This document shows, piece after piece, positions 17,695 through 27,184 of a stretch of DNA of 64,000 nucleotides. Numbering within the stretch: the stretch's first letter is position 1; every line of letters starts with the position of its first letter. This DNA comes from Bog-756 sp963837805 (GTDB lineage: Bacteria; Actinomycetota; Acidimicrobiia; Acidimicrobiales; RAAP-2), in contig CAWIOU010000023.1 in NCBI GenBank assembly GCA_963837805.1, forward strand, positions 62,001-126,000, in the 5' to 3' direction. A model generated the notes under the pieces. The model was not told the origin of the DNA and did not search any database. It was given only the letters and a program-made list of their open reading frames with translations. The translations under genes were made by a program, and so were the position numbers.

Positions 17695-19090
17695 ATGCAG
17701 GCAACGACCGATGGATCCGCCCGCTCCACCCACCCCGGCGGGGGTCGGCGCTGCTGAAGCTGGGACTGGCTGGTGCCATGGCCCTGCTGGCGTCGGCGTT
17801 TGCTGCCGCACCGGCAGGGGCATGGACATGATCGAATCGACCGCCCGAGGCAGTCGGACGGTGCTACCGACGCCCGAGGTCGCCCAACTGCCGCCGATTT
17901 CGAAGGCGACGACGACGTCGATCAGCCTGCACGCCCTCTCGAACCAGGTCATGTCGACCACCACCGGGATCGCGGCCACCTACGTCAACGACACCCTTAC
18001 CGTCCACTGGGGCAAGAATTCGGTCCTGACCGTCTCGGGCGCGGGACCGCTCGGCCCGGGGTCGACCGTCGAGGACCTCACCGGGCTCGCCTCCCTTCTC
18101 GGGACGCCGGTGGGCCCGGGAACGGTCCCCGGCGTGTCCGGCTCGATCGGGGTCTTCGTCGGCCAGCAGTGCGGCCCCGCCGACAGCATCGGCCTCGTCA
18201 TGATCGGCCAGATGGCCGTGGGAACGGCCGGCCAGGTGCAGTCCCTGGCGCTCCAGTTCGCCTGCCTGAGCGGAATCCTCGGCCCCGGGGTCTACGGGAC
18301 CGTCGGCCTCAATGTACCCCCGAGCACGCGCGTGCCGGGCTACAACCTGGTCGAAGGCAATGGCACGGTCATCAGCTTCGGCGCACAGAATCTCGACGTG
18401 TTCGAAGGCCTCACGTCACTCCTCCTCGATCTCAATGCGCCGGTGGTGGGCATGGCCACGACGCCCTTGGACGGTGGGTACTGGATGGTGGGAGCGGACG
18501 GCGGGGTCTTCTCCTACGGTGATGCCCACTTCTACGGCTCGACCGGCAACCTCCACCTCAACCAGCCGATCGTGGGCATGGCGGCCACGCCCGAAGGCAA
18601 CGGATACTGGTTGGTCGCCGCCGACGGTGGCGTCTTCTCCTACGGCGGTGCCCAGTTCTACGGCTCGACCGGCAACCTCCACCTCAACAAGCCGATCGTG
18701 GGCATGACCGCCACCCCCGACGGCAAGGGGTACTGGTTGGTCGCATCGGACGGCGGGGTCTTCTCCTACGGCGATGCCCGCTATTTCGGGTCCACCGGGA
18801 ATCTCACCCTCAACAAGCCCGTCGTGGCCATCGCATCGAGCCCCGACGGCAACGGGTACTGGCTGGTCGCGTCGGACGGCGGGATCTTCAACTTCGGTGA
18901 CGCCCGATTCCACGGATCGGCCGGGGCCATCGCGTTGGCCAGCCCTGTCGTGGGGATGGCACCGACGTCTGACGGCAAGGGGTACTGGCTGACGGCCGGT
19001 GACGGAGGGGTGTTCTCGTTCGGCGACGCCCAGTTCGGCGGGAGCCTGACGGGTACCGGGGTCGATGACATCACCGGGATCTCCCAGTGA
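17695..19090 (+). CDS. Secreted five-repeat protein with N-terminal frameshifts
   Basis: The main frame is open from 17711 to 19090 and encodes an exported-looking protein ending in five 42-residue repeats (GYWLVASDGGVFSYGDA type). No signal peptide lies in that frame. An ATG at 17695 with GAGGGG 7 bp upstream starts a frame reading MQATTDGSARSTHPGGG. A good signal peptide, SALLKLGLAGAMALLASA, lies at 17748-17818 in a third frame. Two single missing bases, one in the G run near 17735 and one near 17822, would join all three. The middle part (about 100-260) is an unrecognised Gly/Val-rich domain. Repeats of this kind are common in secreted Acidimicrobiia proteins. Confidence 0.6.
18440..19069 (+). 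repeat. Five tandem 126-bp coding repeats
   Basis: Five units start at 18440, 18566, 18692, 18818 and 18944. Each encodes 42 residues beginning P-[VI]-V-[GA]-[MI] and containing GYW and DGG[VI]F. Units 1-3 share long identical DNA stretches, such as the block starting at 18530 and again at 18656, exactly 126 bp apart. Units 4 and 5 have diverged more. Such spacing predicts one propeller blade per unit or a beta-helical array and allows slippage. Confidence 0.85.
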
Positions 19091-19112
19091 CCCCCGACCA
19101 CGGACCTCGTGA

Positions 19113-19532
19113 TCAGGCACGGCTGCTCGTCTCGCCCTGGACGAGGATGTCGGTGAGGGGGCCGATGCCGGCCAGGTTTCCGGCAACGGCCGGATCCAGT
19201 TGGTAGCGGGCGGCGAGGGAGTCGGGTGAGTAGTACGTCACCCGGGTGGTTCCGTTGTCATCCCACACCACCACCTTGAGTGGAAGATCGAGAGCCAACA
19301 GGGGCTCGGCGTCCATCACCGGAGTCCCCTGCCGGGGGCTGCCGAAGATCACCAGTGTGGTATCCCGCAGTTCGAGTCCGACATCTCGGGCTTCGCTCCG
19401 CTGGTCGATCACCGCGAACAGCTTGAGACCCTTGGTTCCCAGCAGTTGAGTAAGGCGGGAGACGGTGTCGGTCACTGAACGGGGACTGACCTTCGACACG
19501 ATCTTCAACTCGTCGTCGGCTCGTTGGGGCAT
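19113..19532 (-). CDS. DUF302 domain-containing protein
   Basis: This 139-residue protein matches DUF302. The central motifs KLFAVIDQRSEARDVGLEL, TLVIFGSPRQGTPVM and LALDLPLKVVVWDDNG are the family's conserved strand-helix elements. The fold is small alpha/beta; the biochemical role is unknown. It begins at an ATG with GGAGG 8-10 bp before it. It converges on the repeat-protein gene with 22 bp between. Nothing suggests a signal peptide. Confidence 0.8.
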   Translation of the reverse strand: MPQRADDELKIVSKVSPRSVTDTVSRLTQLLGTKGLKLFAVIDQRSEARDVGLELRDTTLVIFGSPRQGTPVMDAEPLLALDLPLKVVVWDDNGTTRVTYYSPDSLAARYQLDPAVAGNLAGIGPLTDILVQGETSSRA

Positions 19533-19604
19533 GCTGCTGACTCCTCCCGTTTGACTCCTCCCGTTGAAAGAGTGTGGCGACTGGGTGGCCTACGCCGACA
19601 CTAG

Positions 19605-21263
19605 CTATCCGCCCCCGGCCCCCGAGCCTGCGATCTCCTTGGCCCACGGGTAGTCGGGCTTGCCCGACGGGGACCGCGGGACCAGGTCGACGACGAACAC
19701 CTGGCGTGGCACCTTATGACCGGCCAGATGGAGCCGGCAATGGGCTTGGACCTCATCGAGATCCGGCGCCGGATGGCCCGGGACGGCCTGGAGGACCGCC
19801 GTCACCCGTTCACCGAATCGAGGGTCCGGCATCCCCACCACGACGGCATCGACGATCGTGGGGTGGGACTTCAACACCGCTTCGACCTCTTCGGGATAGA
19901 CCTTCTCGCCGCCGGTGTTGATGCACATGGTCCCCCGCCCGAGGAGGCGGATGGTGCCGTCGGCCTCGATGGTGGCCATGTCGCCGGGGAGCGCCCATCG
20001 GACACCGTCCACGGTGACGAAGGTGCGAGCCGACTTCTCCGCGTCCCGGTAGTAGCCGACCGGTACCCGGCCTTTGGTGGCCAACCGTCCCACCGCACCC
20101 GATCCGGGCGACACTGATCGAAGGTGGTCGTCGAACACCGTCGTCCGGTCGTCGGCGCTGAACCGGAGGGCGGGTGCCGCGCCCTGCCCCCGGACGGTGA
20201 TCGAGAGTGCCTGAGCCGGCGACTCGGACGAACCGATGGCCTCGGTCAGCACCATGGCCGAAGGGAACCCGACGAAGAGCCGGTCCTTCACGTCGACGGA
20301 CATGATGCTCCCCCCCGATCCGAGCATGAGGACCGACGTGGTGTCGTGACGGCCAGGATTGGAATCGATCGCTTCGACGATCGGGCGGCCCATGGAGTCA
20401 CCGACGATGGTCAGCATGGTGACCTGCTCTCGATCCACCACTTCGAGGACCGTGTCGGCCGCCATCGTGCGGCTCGGGTGCAGGATGGCGCGACCACCAC
20501 TGAGCATGGCACCCCACGCCGACCAATGCCCGCTCACGTGCATGAGCGGCCCTAGGGCGTAGGAGACGAAGATATCGGGCACGGCGACGCCCATCTCGGC
20601 CAGGGTCGACAACCGGGGGTGGATGGGAGCCACCGCGTTGTCGGCGACATCCTGAGGCCGCTCCACCACGACTCCCGGCGTCATGGTGGCAAAGAAGATG
20701 TCCTCGTGGCGCCAAACGACTCCCTTGGGGTTTCCCGTCGTCCCGCCGGTGTAGGCGATGTAGAGGTCATCGGAGGACCGGGGCCCGAATCCGGCCGAGG
20801 GGGAGTTGCCGGCGAGAAACGCCTCGTAGTCGAGGCCGCGGTCCGGCTCGGTCTCCTGGTCCGAACCGTCGGCGACCACGATCAGGTGGTCGAGGCGTGG
20901 GAGCCGGTCCCGGATCGAAGCCACGGTCGGGACGAAGCTCTCCTCGACGACGAGGGCGCGCAGGTCGGCGTTGACGAAGAGGTAGACCAGTTCTTCGGCC
21001 ACGTAGCGGTAGTTGATGTTGATGGGCACGGCCCTGACCTTGTATGCCGCCACCATCGTCTCGAGATACTCCGGGCGGCTGTAGGTGAGCACGCCCACAT
21101 GGTCCCCGGGGCCCAGTCCCAAGCCTTCGAACCCGTGGGCCAGGCGGTTGGCCCGTTGATCGAGCTGCCGATAGGTCAGTCTGGTGTCGCCCCAGACCAC
21201 GACCTCGCGATCGGGAACGCGACCGGCGACGCACTCGTACAGGTCTGCCAGATTGAACTCCAC
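19605..21263 (-). CDS. Acyl-CoA synthetase (AMP-forming, FadD-like)
   Basis: This 552-residue ANL enzyme has the P-loop YTGGTTGNPKGVVW (about residue 172), the adenylate motif TEAIGSSES, the hinge region around GDMATIEADGTIRLLGR and the C-terminal Lys in SPSGKPDYPWAK. It activates a carboxylic acid to its CoA thioester through an acyl-adenylate. It is the last gene of a minus-strand run with an acyl-CoA dehydrogenase, DUF35 and a thiolase-like gene, so it probably feeds that pathway. Homologues in this context take steroid or long-chain acids. Substrate is inferred from context only. Confidence 0.87.
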   Translation of the reverse strand: MEFNLADLYECVAGRVPDREVVVWGDTRLTYRQLDQRANRLAHGFEGLGLGPGDHVGVLTYSRPEYLETMVAAYKVRAVPININYRYVAEELVYLFVNADLRALVVEESFVPTVASIRDRLPRLDHLIVVADGSDQETEPDRGLDYEAFLAGNSPSAGFGPRSSDDLYIAYTGGTTGNPKGVVWRHEDIFFATMTPGVVVERPQDVADNAVAPIHPRLSTLAEMGVAVPDIFVSYALGPLMHVSGHWSAWGAMLSGGRAILHPSRTMAADTVLEVVDREQVTMLTIVGDSMGRPIVEAIDSNPGRHDTTSVLMLGSGGSIMSVDVKDRLFVGFPSAMVLTEAIGSSESPAQALSITVRGQGAAPALRFSADDRTTVFDDHLRSVSPGSGAVGRLATKGRVPVGYYRDAEKSARTFVTVDGVRWALPGDMATIEADGTIRLLGRGTMCINTGGEKVYPEEVEAVLKSHPTIVDAVVVGMPDPRFGERVTAVLQAVPGHPAPDLDEVQAHCRLHLAGHKVPRQVFVVDLVPRSPSGKPDYPWAKEIAGSGAGGG

Positions 21264-21290
21264 TGTCTCCCCTCCCGATCCTGCTCGAGG

Positions 21291-22493
21291 TCAGCGAATG
21301 AGATCCCGGAACGGCACATCCTTGTCGACCCGGATGTCATGGGGAAGCCCCAGCACCCGCTCGCCGATGATGTTGCGCTGCACCTCGTCGCTTCCGGCGG
21401 CGATCCGGATCGACGGCGCACTCAGGAACTGCTGCTGCCAGTGCCCCTGCTCCGGGGCGTCGGGACCGAGCAGCATCCCCCGGGCATCCTGGACCGCCAA
21501 GCTGACCGCCGCCATCTCCGTGGCCGTCTGGGAGTAGAAGAGCTTGGCGATCGAGGACTCGGGCGTCGGCATCCCCTGGCTCAGACCGGTTTGGATCCGG
21601 AACCCGAGATACCGCAGGATCTGGCTCTTGGCGTAGCAGGCAGCCAACCGTTGCCGGATCACCGGATCCCCGGTGGCGCCGCACTCCTGGGCCAGCTTCA
21701 GGACCTGGGGGAACGTCGATGTCCCGCCGCTCAGACTGCGTTCATTGGCGAGGGTGGTCATGGTGGTCCGCCACCCGCCGTTGACCTCGCCGACCACGTT
21801 TGCGGCCGGTACCCGGACATCGGTCAAGAACACCTCGTTGAACGTGGCCCCGCCGGTCATCTGGCGCAGCGGGCGCACCTCGACCCCGGGTGTAGGCATG
21901 TCGAGGACGAAGAACGTGATGCCCCGGTGCTTGGGGAGATCCGGGTCGGTCCGGGCCAGCAGGATCCCCATGTCGGCGTGATGGGCACCCGAGCTCCACA
22001 CCTTTTGGCCGTTGACCACCCATTCGTCCCCGTCACGTTCGGCCCCGGTGGCCAGGCTGGCCAGGTCCGAGCCCGCCCCGGGCTCACTGAACAGCTGGCA
22101 CCAGACCTCCTCGCCCCGAAGCATGGCCGGAAGGTAACGGGCGCGCTGCCCCTCGGTGCCGTGGCTGATCAAGGTGGGACCGGCCATGCCGATGGCGACG
22201 GCGAACAGGCCTGAGGTGACGTCGAATTGCGCCTCCTCCTGACGGAAGATCATCGACTGGACGACATCGCCTCCCCGACCTCCCACCTCGACCGGCCAGG
22301 TGATCCCGGCCCAACCGCCGTCGAAGAGGCGGCGTTGCCAGGCCTTCCCCTCCCTGACGAAGACGTCGTCGAAGTCATAGAACGAGTGTGACGACGACAG
22401 CTGCCCGGGATCCTTCTCCTTCGCATTCTCCTTCAGCCAGCTCCGGGCTTCCCGGCGGAACGCAGCCTCCTCTGGCGTGTCGTCGAAGTCCAT
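21291..22493 (-). CDS. Acyl-CoA dehydrogenase
   Basis: This 400-residue flavoenzyme of the acyl-CoA dehydrogenase family has the N-terminal helical domain (DDTPEEAAFRREARSWLKEN), the FAD/substrate motif QLFSEPGAGSDLAS (about residue 135) and GGxGDxxxSMIFRQEE near residue 75. The C-terminal half contains the ERSLSGG and RIAAGSDEVQRNIIGERVLG segments. It forms an alpha-beta double bond in an acyl-CoA and passes electrons to ETF. It lies 27 bp upstream of the acyl-CoA synthetase in the same transcript. Actinobacterial members often act as heteromeric steroid-chain dehydrogenases, but no partner subunit is adjacent. Confidence 0.87.
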   Translation of the reverse strand: MDFDDTPEEAAFRREARSWLKENAKEKDPGQLSSSHSFYDFDDVFVREGKAWQRRLFDGGWAGITWPVEVGGRGGDVVQSMIFRQEEAQFDVTSGLFAVAIGMAGPTLISHGTEGQRARYLPAMLRGEEVWCQLFSEPGAGSDLASLATGAERDGDEWVVNGQKVWSSGAHHADMGILLARTDPDLPKHRGITFFVLDMPTPGVEVRPLRQMTGGATFNEVFLTDVRVPAANVVGEVNGGWRTTMTTLANERSLSGGTSTFPQVLKLAQECGATGDPVIRQRLAACYAKSQILRYLGFRIQTGLSQGMPTPESSIAKLFYSQTATEMAAVSLAVQDARGMLLGPDAPEQGHWQQQFLSAPSIRIAAGSDEVQRNIIGERVLGLPHDIRVDKDVPFRDLIR

Positions 22494-22508
22494 TCGTCCA
22501 CTCCTCAG

Positions 22509-22940
22509 TCAGCCGGCGACCGGGCGCCAGAACGGGAGGCCGACGTCGTCGGCGGCCTTGAGTATCACCACTTCGAGGGCCATGTCCACGTGAAGGGCCT
22601 CGACATCACAGTCCACGATGTTGGACATCATCCGGACACCTTCGTCGAGCTCGACGATCCCGACCGCGTAGGGCGAGAGCGGGGCGAAGGCCTCCGAGCG
22701 GTTCTGTCGGATGATGGTGTAGGTGTGCAGGGTGCCCCGGCCCGAGGCATCCACCCATTCGGTCTCGCCGGTACACGAGGTACACAGCGCCCGGGGGTAG
22801 AACTGGAACCGGCCACAGCTGGTACAGCGCTGGATGACCAGGCGTCCCTCGGCCGCGCACTGCCAGTAGTGACGGGAGGCATGGTCCGACCGGGGTAGCG
22901 CCCGCAGGCCCACGGTGGCGGCGAGCTCTTCGATGGTCAT
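22509..22940 (-). CDS. Zn-ribbon OB-fold (DUF35) protein
   Basis: This 143-residue protein has a rubredoxin-like zinc ribbon (CTSCGRFQFYPRALCTSC, about residue 40-57) followed by an OB fold starting TEWVDASGRGTLHTYTII. DUF35 proteins bind acyl-CoA and pair with thiolase-fold enzymes. In actinobacterial steroid degradation the ChsH2 DUF35 domain activates the aldolase Ltp2. Here the ATG overlaps the stop of the upstream thiolase-like gene by 4 bp (22937-22940), so the two are very probably a complex. It precedes the acyl-CoA dehydrogenase gene. Confidence 0.87.
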   Translation of the reverse strand: MTIEELAATVGLRALPRSDHASRHYWQCAAEGRLVIQRCTSCGRFQFYPRALCTSCTGETEWVDASGRGTLHTYTIIRQNRSEAFAPLSPYAVGIVELDEGVRMMSNIVDCDVEALHVDMALEVVILKAADDVGLPFWRPVAG

Positions 22941-24115
22941 GACCGACCCTCCTTGCCGAGGACGACGGTGGCGATACAGGAGAGCCAACCACCCGAACCA
23001 CAGGCCACCGCCACCTCGGCGCCTGGGACCTGTGCCTCGCCACCTTCGCCACGGAGCTGGCGCACCGCCTCGTTGATGAGGAAGATCCCGCGCATGCCGG
23101 GATGACAGGCCGACAGCCCACCACCATCGGTGTTGAGCGGTTGCCGTCCCCCCCGTCTGAGCACGCCGCTCTCGACGAACTGGCCCCCCTCCCCTTTCTT
23201 GCAGAAGCCCATGTCCTCGAGCAGCATCAACACGGTGATGGTGAAGCTGTCGTAGCACTGGATGGTGTCGACCTCCTCGGGACGGACCCCGGCACGACCG
23301 AAGGCCTCAGGACCGCACTGGGCGGCGGCCGTCGTGGTGAAGTCCGGCATCTGGCTGATCGTCCAATGCGTCTGGGCTCCGGCTGCACCGAGGACGAACA
23401 CCGGGGGCTTGGCCAGATCGCGGGCCCGCTCCCTGGTCGTCATGATGAACGCACCCCCGCCGTCGGAGATGACGCAGCACTCCAGCTTGTGCAACGGGTC
23501 GGCGATCATGCGCGACGAGAGCACGTCCTCGACGGTGATCGGGTCCTTGTGCTGGGCCAGCGGGTTCAGGCCGGCATACTCACGCACACCCACCGCGATC
23601 TGAGCCAGCTGCTCGGACGTGGTCCCGAATTCGTGCATGTGGCGCCGGGCCGCCATGGCGTAGGCCCCGGCCAACACGTTGCCCCACGAGCACTCGAATT
23701 GGGATGGGCCGCCCACCCGGGCCGAGGCACCGGCAAAGGTGCTCGTGCCCAGCGTCCGCCCCATCCGCGACAGCATGTCCGAGCCGTAGGTGACGAGCAC
23801 GACGTCACACATGCCCGCCTCGATGGCGGCGGCGGCGTGCTGGACGTAAAACTCGAACGTCGATCCGCCGACCGACGTCCCGTCGAGCCAACGGTGATTG
23901 ATCCGCAGATATTCGGCCATGTTGGGAGCATCGTCGGTGCCGTTCGCGAACCCGGTGCCGGCACACATGTACCCGTCGATGTCGGCCTTGTCCAGACCCG
24001 AGTCGGCCAGGGCGCGGCGGAGGGCCAGGGCGTGGTGGTCCATGGCGTCGAGTTCGGGGGCGACGGGATAGTCGCTCCAACCGATGCCGACGATCACCGG
24101 ATCACGCGATCCCAC
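22937..24115 (-). CDS. Thiolase-fold protein, probable Ltp2-like retro-aldolase
   Basis: The 392-residue protein follows the SCPx/lipid-transfer thiolase plan, with VGIGWSDYPVAPE at the start and SACHPGMRGIF and CGSGGWLSC at the end. The position that holds the nucleophilic Cys in thiolases reads VGGSTFEFYVQHAAAAI, with no Cys. That and the coupled DUF35 gene fit the Ltp2 group, which cleaves a beta-hydroxyacyl-CoA by retro-aldol reaction and not by thiolysis. The GTG at 24115 is chosen over 24169 because a GGGGGAG site lies just upstream and homology begins there. The assignment is inference from missing Cys and context. Confidence 0.78.
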   Translation of the reverse strand: MGSRDPVIVGIGWSDYPVAPELDAMDHHALALRRALADSGLDKADIDGYMCAGTGFANGTDDAPNMAEYLRINHRWLDGTSVGGSTFEFYVQHAAAAIEAGMCDVVLVTYGSDMLSRMGRTLGTSTFAGASARVGGPSQFECSWGNVLAGAYAMAARRHMHEFGTTSEQLAQIAVGVREYAGLNPLAQHKDPITVEDVLSSRMIADPLHKLECCVISDGGGAFIMTTRERARDLAKPPVFVLGAAGAQTHWTISQMPDFTTTAAAQCGPEAFGRAGVRPEEVDTIQCYDSFTITVLMLLEDMGFCKKGEGGQFVESGVLRRGGRQPLNTDGGGLSACHPGMRGIFLINEAVRQLRGEGGEAQVPGAEVAVACGSGGWLSCIATVVLGKEGRS

Positions 24116-24230
24116 GAGTACTCCCCCTTCCTCGGCGTCCGTTGCTCCGGCACGAACCGCGTCGACCACCGACCGGAAGAGTGACTACCGTAGGGCCGAA
24201 CAGCTGCGACGACCGGGGGTACGCACGACC

Positions 24231-25385
24231 ATGGCGCCGACTTCGCCCACGACGGGCGGACCGCTCACCGGTATCCGCATCGTCGAGATCGCCGGCCTGG
24301 GCGCCGGACCGTTCTGCGCCATGATGCTGGCCGACATGGGCGCCGACGTCGTTCGGGTGGACCGGCCGGCCACCCCGGACGGTGAGGGGGTCCTCGGTCG
24401 CAATCGACGCTCGATCGCCATCGACCTGAAGGCGGACTCGGGCCGCTCGCTGCTCTTCGAGCTCATCCGCAGGGCTGACGGTCTGGTCGAGGCCTTCCGT
24501 CCCGGGGTCGCCGAGCGGCTGGGATTCGGGCCCGAAGCCTGTCATGCCGAAAATCCGCGCCTCGTCTTCGGGCGCGCCACCGGATGGGGCCAGGAGGGCC
24601 CCTGGCGCATGATGGCCGGTCATGACATCGACTACATCGCCCTCTCGGGTGTGCTCAGCATGATCGGCCCCAAGGGAGGCGCACCGGTGCCTCCGCTCAA
24701 CCTGGTGGGCGACTTCGGAGGAGGCGGGCTGCTGCTCGCCTTCGGGATGGTCTGCGCCTTGCTCGAGGCCCGCACCTCGGGGGTCGGTCAGGTGGTGGAT
24801 GGAGCCATGGTCGACGGGAGCGCCCTGCTGGCCACCATGTTCTTCGAGATGACCGCCCGCCACCGGTGGTCCGACGATCGGGGCACCAACGTGCTGGACG
24901 GTGGAGCCCCCTACTACGACGCCTACGAGACCTCCGACGGGAAGTGGGTGGCCGTGGGTGCCGTCGAACCCAAGTTTTGGGGGGCCCTCGTCGAGATGGT
25001 GGGCATCGACCCTACCGAGCTTCCCGACCAGGCCGACGTGGCGAACTGGCCCACACTCCGGCGGCGGATCGCCGCCGCCATCGCCACTCGGACCCGGGAC
25101 GAATGGGGCGAGCTGGCAGCCGGCACCGACACGTGCATGGCGCCGGTCCTCACGCCCCGCGAAGTCCACGACCACCCCCACCACCGCCAACGGGGCACCT
25201 TCGTCATGGTCGGGGACACCCGGCAACCCGCGCCCGCCCCGAGGTTCTCCCGCACCGTGCCCCATCCGCCCACTCCGGCGCCCACCGTCGGGTCCGACGC
25301 CCGAGCCGTCCTGGCCGACTGGGGACTGACCGAGGCCGAGACGGCGGCCTACGAGGAGGTCGAGGCCTTCGGCGGTGAACGATGA
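24231..25385 (+). CDS. Alpha-methylacyl-CoA racemase (CaiB/BaiF family)
   Basis: This 384-residue CaiB/BaiF-family protein has racemase residues. The His is in MAGHDIDYIALSG, the Asp in VDGAMVDGSALLATM and the Glu in GAVEPKFW, matching the His-Asp-Glu set known from mycobacterial methylacyl-CoA racemase. It would interconvert 2R- and 2S-methylacyl-CoA, needed before beta-oxidation of branched or sterol side chains. The ATG at 24231 begins MAPTSPTTGG; a longer open frame upstream overlaps the divergent thiolase-like gene and lacks homology. The genes start 115 bp apart. Confidence 0.83.
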   Translation: MAPTSPTTGGPLTGIRIVEIAGLGAGPFCAMMLADMGADVVRVDRPATPDGEGVLGRNRRSIAIDLKADSGRSLLFELIRRADGLVEAFRPGVAERLGFGPEACHAENPRLVFGRATGWGQEGPWRMMAGHDIDYIALSGVLSMIGPKGGAPVPPLNLVGDFGGGGLLLAFGMVCALLEARTSGVGQVVDGAMVDGSALLATMFFEMTARHRWSDDRGTNVLDGGAPYYDAYETSDGKWVAVGAVEPKFWGALVEMVGIDPTELPDQADVANWPTLRRRIAAAIATRTRDEWGELAAGTDTCMAPVLTPREVHDHPHHRQRGTFVMVGDTRQPAPAPRFSRTVPHPPTPAPTVGSDARAVLADWGLTEAETAAYEEVEAFGGER

Positions 25386-25405
25386 CCTGAGGGTCGCGAC
25401 GCTGA

Positions 25406-25720
25406 TCACGAGGCCCTGCGCACTCCGGGTTTGCGCACGGTCACCGATCCGCGGACCCGGGCCTGACAGGCCAGACGGATGATCTTTCCCTCGTACCACG
25501 AACGGCCGGCGAACCGGGCCAAGGCGACCTCCTCGAGACCGTTGGGTGGTTCGAGGTGCTCCCTCCCCTCGATCACCTCGAAGAAGCAGGTGTGGCACTC
25601 AGCCAGCCCGTGACAGACCGTGGGCCAGACGATGCCCTGTCCCTCGGCCGCCGCCATCACACTCTGGCCGGCGCCCACCTCGACGTCCACGCCGCACGGC
25701 TGGACGTGGACGGTCACCAC
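25406..25720 (-). CDS. [2Fe-2S] ferredoxin
   Basis: This 104-residue protein has the adrenodoxin/plant-type cluster motif CHGLAECHTC (Cys-x5-Cys-x2-Cys, about residue 36-45) and the fourth Cys in LACQARVRG (about residue 85). It should carry single electrons at low potential. It lies 78 bp downstream of the Rieske oxygenase on the same strand, so it is the likely electron donor to that oxygenase. No reductase gene is adjacent. Confidence 0.85.
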   Translation of the reverse strand: MVTVHVQPCGVDVEVGAGQSVMAAAEGQGIVWPTVCHGLAECHTCFFEVIEGREHLEPPNGLEEVALARFAGRSWYEGKIIRLACQARVRGSVTVRKPGVRRAS

Positions 25721-25798
25721 CGGCGGGAAGGCCCATCACATGGACCACCTCCACTCGGGTCCGCCCGCGCATGCACACGTGGACCGTACCCGACTCGA

Positions 25799-27127
25799 TT
25801 ACGACGGACGGAGGTACTCGTCGATGACTTCGTGCATGTGGATGACATTTTGCTCTTGACGGGGATTCAACCGAAGCCCGGTGCACCCTCTCGACTTCAT
25901 CCCCGCCTGCACATGGGCCATGTTGGCGTAGTCCTGGTTGGTCACCTGGCCCCAGTCCTTGGCCGTCCAATCCGGATAGAACTTTCGCTCGCACATCTCC
26001 CGCTCGTCACCGGGCGACACCCACTCGAGGGTCCAGAGGTCCTTGATCGAGCTGTCCGGATCGAGCCCGTTCGGGCGGACTCGGAAGAGGGTGGTGCTCC
26101 CGGGATAGATGGGACCGACCACGTTGGGGAAGAAATGGACGTCGTCGGAGCTGAGCAGCTGCTCGTCGGTGAGGTCGTCGACGTCGCCACCCTTGCGACG
26201 CAGCATCTTCAGGCGAAGGTCGTTGTACACGTCCATGGCCGTCATCCCCTCGGGGAGCGGCTTGTCCTTCAGCTCCTCGACCTGTTGGCGCTCTTCTTTC
26301 ATGAACAGACCGCGGAGCTCGTCGATCATGACGGCAAGTAGCTCGCGCTCGTCGTAATCGCCCGGCTGCAGGCCGAGCCGTGGACTGGGCCGAATCTCGC
26401 GCTTGACCTCGCCCAGCCCACCCATGTGGTTGTGCTTGCCGAGCGGACCGTAACGAATCGCCGTGTCGTCGGACCACCGGAGCAGCTGGGGATGGGTACC
26501 CTGCACGTGATAGCTCTCGTTGAAGGCGTCGAGCACCGATTTCCAGTTGGCCGGAAGGATCACCGAGCGGTAGGAGCGGAACCGCATCTTCTCGAAGCGG
26601 TACGGCTCGAGGAGCTTCGGGAGCGGTCCGAGGAACGACTCGAGTGACTCACCGTGGGGATCCATGTTGATGAAGACGAAGCCTCCCCAGCGGCCCACCC
26701 GGATCTGGTTCAGGCACACCTCGGCGTCGGTCAAGGTGGGCGGGAAGTCGGAGCGGTCGACCACCTCCTTGTTGGTGCCGTCCAGCTCGAACCGCCAGGC
26801 GTGATATCGGCAGCGGATCTCGCCGGTGGCGAAGTTCCCGACTCCGGTGGCCAACCGGGTGCCCCGGTGGGGGCAGGTGTTGTAGAACGCCCGTATCGTG
26901 TCCGGGTCGCTGCGAGCGACGATGATGGACTGATCGCCGATGATGTATTCGAGGAAGTCGCCGGTCCGGGGCACCTCCTCCTCCCGGCAGGCCATCTGCC
27001 ACACCCGGGGCCACAGCCGCTCCATCTCGAGCTCGAAGAAGTCCTGGGAGACGTAGCGGTCCTTCGGGATGATGTTGTGCTGTGACGACTCGATCAATTC
27101 CCCGTCGCGAGCAATCGTCATCACCAT
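25799..27127 (-). CDS. Rieske aromatic ring-hydroxylating oxygenase, alpha subunit
   Basis: The 442-residue protein has a Rieske [2Fe-2S] domain with Cys85, His87, Cys106 and His109 (CPHRG and CRYHAWRF). A non-heme iron domain follows, with His207 and His212 in SYHVQGTHPQ and a probable Asp in TNQDYANMAHVQ. Such enzymes hydroxylate aromatic or steroid rings using O2. The start is the ATG at 27127, preceded by a GGGGGA site; the frame is open further upstream but without homology and into the divergent promoter. No beta subunit is present, so it is probably a homo-oligomer. The ferredoxin gene follows. Confidence 0.87.
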   Translation of the reverse strand: MVMTIARDGELIESSQHNIIPKDRYVSQDFFELEMERLWPRVWQMACREEEVPRTGDFLEYIIGDQSIIVARSDPDTIRAFYNTCPHRGTRLATGVGNFATGEIRCRYHAWRFELDGTNKEVVDRSDFPPTLTDAEVCLNQIRVGRWGGFVFINMDPHGESLESFLGPLPKLLEPYRFEKMRFRSYRSVILPANWKSVLDAFNESYHVQGTHPQLLRWSDDTAIRYGPLGKHNHMGGLGEVKREIRPSPRLGLQPGDYDERELLAVMIDELRGLFMKEERQQVEELKDKPLPEGMTAMDVYNDLRLKMLRRKGGDVDDLTDEQLLSSDDVHFFPNVVGPIYPGSTTLFRVRPNGLDPDSSIKDLWTLEWVSPGDEREMCERKFYPDWTAKDWGQVTNQDYANMAHVQAGMKSRGCTGLRLNPRQEQNVIHMHEVIDEYLRPS

Positions 27128-27184
27128 CGGGGTCGACTCCCCCGTCCCTGCTCCATGCGGCGCTCCTGACTCCGATCTCAACGT

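Noticed and set aside
18440..19069. CRISPR-like array
   Set aside because: The regularly spaced repeats are in-frame coding units of 126 bp without short spacers.
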